A DNA stretch of 64,000 nucleotides from Parus major (Eukaryota > Chordata > Aves > Passeriformes > Paridae). Both the position numbers and the translations under genes were made by a program. The notes below the pieces were generated by a model, which saw only the letters and a list, made by a program, of their open reading frames with translations, did not search any database and was not told the origin of the DNA. Location of the stretch: positions 14,127,148-14,191,147 of the forward strand of contig NC_031769.1 of NCBI RefSeq assembly GCF_001522545.3, in the 5' to 3' direction. Position 1 is the stretch's first letter. Each line of letters begins with the position of its first letter. Shown in pieces: positions 61,758 to 64,000 of the stretch.

Positions 61758-64000
61758 GCTGAAATAACACAAGCACTTTCTGGTAACCCCGATGTCCTAT
61801 GTACTAAGACTCTGTTTCATAATCTGGTTTCATTAAGCAAAATATTAGTAGAAGTATAAACAATTCATTGTGTGCAACTATTGCCAGTAATAGAAAGAAG
61901 TAATATATCAGCCTGTAGTTCAGTGTAAGCAAAATACAAAATTTCCTGAATTATAAAATTAGCAAAGGTGTATCATACTTAATTTAACTGTTTCTAGCCT
62001 AATCGAAAGTTGCTGACTAGCTATTAAAAATTACTTTAACTCTATCTGCTTAATTTTTAAATGGGACACCTTTTAACTGTTGAGTGGCCTTTATTAGGCA
62101 GATACATCTGAATTTTTTGTATGGGATGATTTAATTTCTGTATTGCTTTGCGATGTCATATTTTTTTTTCTTACCACTTTATAATGGCAGATCAACTGAA
62201 CACAAGTACTTCAGTGCACTTAAATAATACTTGCATTACTATAACTTCTCTGAAATTTATAATCAGCTGTTAACAGTCTTATAATATTTACTCTCATGGT
62301 TTCATATGTTCCTTAGAGTTACAGTGTAAATTATCCAGTCTGCGTTGGAGAAGGTTAGAGCAGAAAAAAAATTGTTTCAGTTCCCATTTAATATGGCTTA
62401 ATTAGCTGGCCCTGTTCACTTGTGAGGTAGCAGAGGACTCCCTGAAAAATCTCCCCGTGGGTTTTTCAATATAAATTGTAAATATGCCCGTATCTGTTAG
62501 AAAGAAAACAGAGTCCAGAGTCCAGTGTTTGTAAAAATATAAACCAAAATCGGAAAGAGGAAGGAAAAGATGAGCTAATTATTCTAGTAGAAGCTGTCAC
62601 TTTATGAAAATGAAACTGTAGAGTTTTTGAGATTTATTTTTTATCATTCCTGTTGAATAAAGCTGGTATTGAAGTCCTGGCCTTCCTAAAAGGACAGTGG
62701 GAATTCCTTGGCAAGAAGCTCAGTTGTTGAGGGAACTGGGATGCTTCATTCCCAGCCTCAGGATGCTGTGGGCTTTGCCTGTTCTCCTTTCTTCAGCTTG
62801 CTGCTGCAGAGACAGTATTCCCTTGCTTTCCTTCAATATAATGCTCCTCTTTTACATGAGTATGGACAATCTGTTGTTTGTAACTTCATAAGGAGTATTG
62901 AGATTTGCCTTTCCTTTTTTTTTTAAAGTTTATTAATTTTTAACAGCTACTTGCAGCAATCTGAATGCTGCTACTGAAATGAAAGCTTTTACATTCAGGT
63001 TCATAACAATAAGAGAAGCTGCAGAGCCACCACCGTGAAAGCAGTTTGATGTGTGGTGGATCATGTTTTGCAGGCTAGCACTGCAGTCATTCTTCAAAAC
63101 ATTGTTATGTTCAAGAAGTTTTTGTCTTGAATTCAAGTTCTATAAAAGGAATAAGGTAATTACCAGTTACAAGCAAACTTTGCTTTCTGGCTTTTTGTTG
63201 CTGGCATACTGTGCTACTTCACAAGGTACTTTTCATTACTGAAATGTGTACAGTTTGCTTTCCATTGCACTGAGTTCAGGTTTCCAGAGGCCTGATAGCA
63301 TATCTGTGGCCTTTGTTAAAAATGTTGACTGTTCATTCATGAATGATTAACAGGTTGTTTTTTTTAAAGGCCCGTATCTGCTTCCTACTGTGCCAGTATA
63401 AAAACTGTTCTGAAAATGCTGTGTGTGCAGTCTCTGAAGAATGTTGTGTGTTGATCCTGGAAACTTGGTCCTGCCTGCATGAAACTCTCTTCCTTATCAA
63501 TTAGCAAGGATCTAGTGCAAGCAGACTTTTCTGAGAGACCGAGATTAAATGTGGCAGATTTCTACAGTGTTATACAGAGCATTGCTGAGCTCTGGAAGGG
63601 ATCCTTATGTTCTTGTAGTTGCCAGAGTGCCTAATAGACTGTAAAATTTTCATTCACGTTGTAGCGTCATAGAAGTATTTCTGCTTTCTAATCTTCCTAC
63701 ATCATTTTTCCAGCAAGAGTCCCTCACTGTTCTTAGCAGGAGAAAGCAATGTGAAAAAGTCTGATATCCATATCAAATAGCAAATGAATGTTGAAATGTT
63801 TGGAGTATAAGGCATTTAGTGTGTGCATGCATGGGCATGTTGAAGGATGTGTTCTTGCAATTCTGATAGTGAGAAGACAAGAAGTCTCTTTGGGAAGATT
63901 TAATTCCATGTTGATGAGCATTTAAAATTTGATAGTAAAAAAAAAAGGCCTCAGGGAGGGAAGTTCTTTCTGGAAGTCCTGTTTAGTGTTTGGTATATAT

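Larger units (their letters stand above)
40996..64000 (+). other. ARHGAP12: ARHGAP12 intron 2 (runs past the window end)
   Basis: At least 23 kb after the first coding exon. I looked for the next expected segment (linker and WW-domain coding sequence) and found none, so the intron continues past 64,000. It is AT-rich, largely free of transposons I can recognise, with scattered T tracts (46966-46978, 54326-54351, 57518-57531, 61477-61516), TG/TA microsatellites, a GC-rich patch at 49.1-49.6 kb and a gap with duplicated flanks at 61.3-61.8 kb. Short open frames throughout look like chance. Confidence 0.8.

Overview
The window is vertebrate nuclear DNA, almost certainly from a bird. It has interrupted genes with GT-AG introns, an isolated CR1 LINE 3' end (the typical avian retroelement), very low repeat content, and a GC-rich promoter island lost to an assembly gap. 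The two recognisable genes, KIF5B then ARHGAP12 on the same strand, are also neighbours in the same order on human chromosome 10p11. The species cannot be named from this stretch.

Layout. 1-7.8 kb: the 3' part of KIF5B (kinesin-1 heavy chain), with five coding exons covering about the last 200 residues (end of the coiled coil and the tail with the IAK autoinhibitory motif), then a separate 3' UTR exon of about 2.5 kb ending near a canonical poly(A) signal at 7754. 7.8-34.3 kb: intergenic DNA with no gene I can support. It holds one CR1 fragment (about 23.49-24.29 kb), a few microsatellites, several GC-rich islets and some clusters of homeodomain-type motifs. 34.3-35.4 kb: CpG island, probably the ARHGAP12 promoter, with 560 unknown bases in the middle. 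35.4-40.2 kb: probable ARHGAP12 intron 1, containing a GC-rich 35-bp minisatellite (36.75-36.99 kb). 40.2-41.0 kb: first coding exon of ARHGAP12 (start codon and SH3 domain). 41.0-64.0 kb: the large following ARHGAP12 intron, with no further exon of the gene recognised. It includes a duplicated block around a 15-base gap near 61.5 kb that looks like an assembly error.

The genes work separately. Kinesin-1 is the plus-end-directed microtubule motor, and ARHGAP12 is a multidomain Rho-family GTPase-activating protein of junctions and actin. Nothing indicates an operon, prokaryotic system, CRISPR array or novel gene cluster. The most useful observations are the KIF5B stop codon lying inside a splice donor, the ARHGAP12 upstream ORF, the minisatellite with a 70-bp higher-order pattern, a TATA box pointing antisense in the CpG island, and the two assembly defects.
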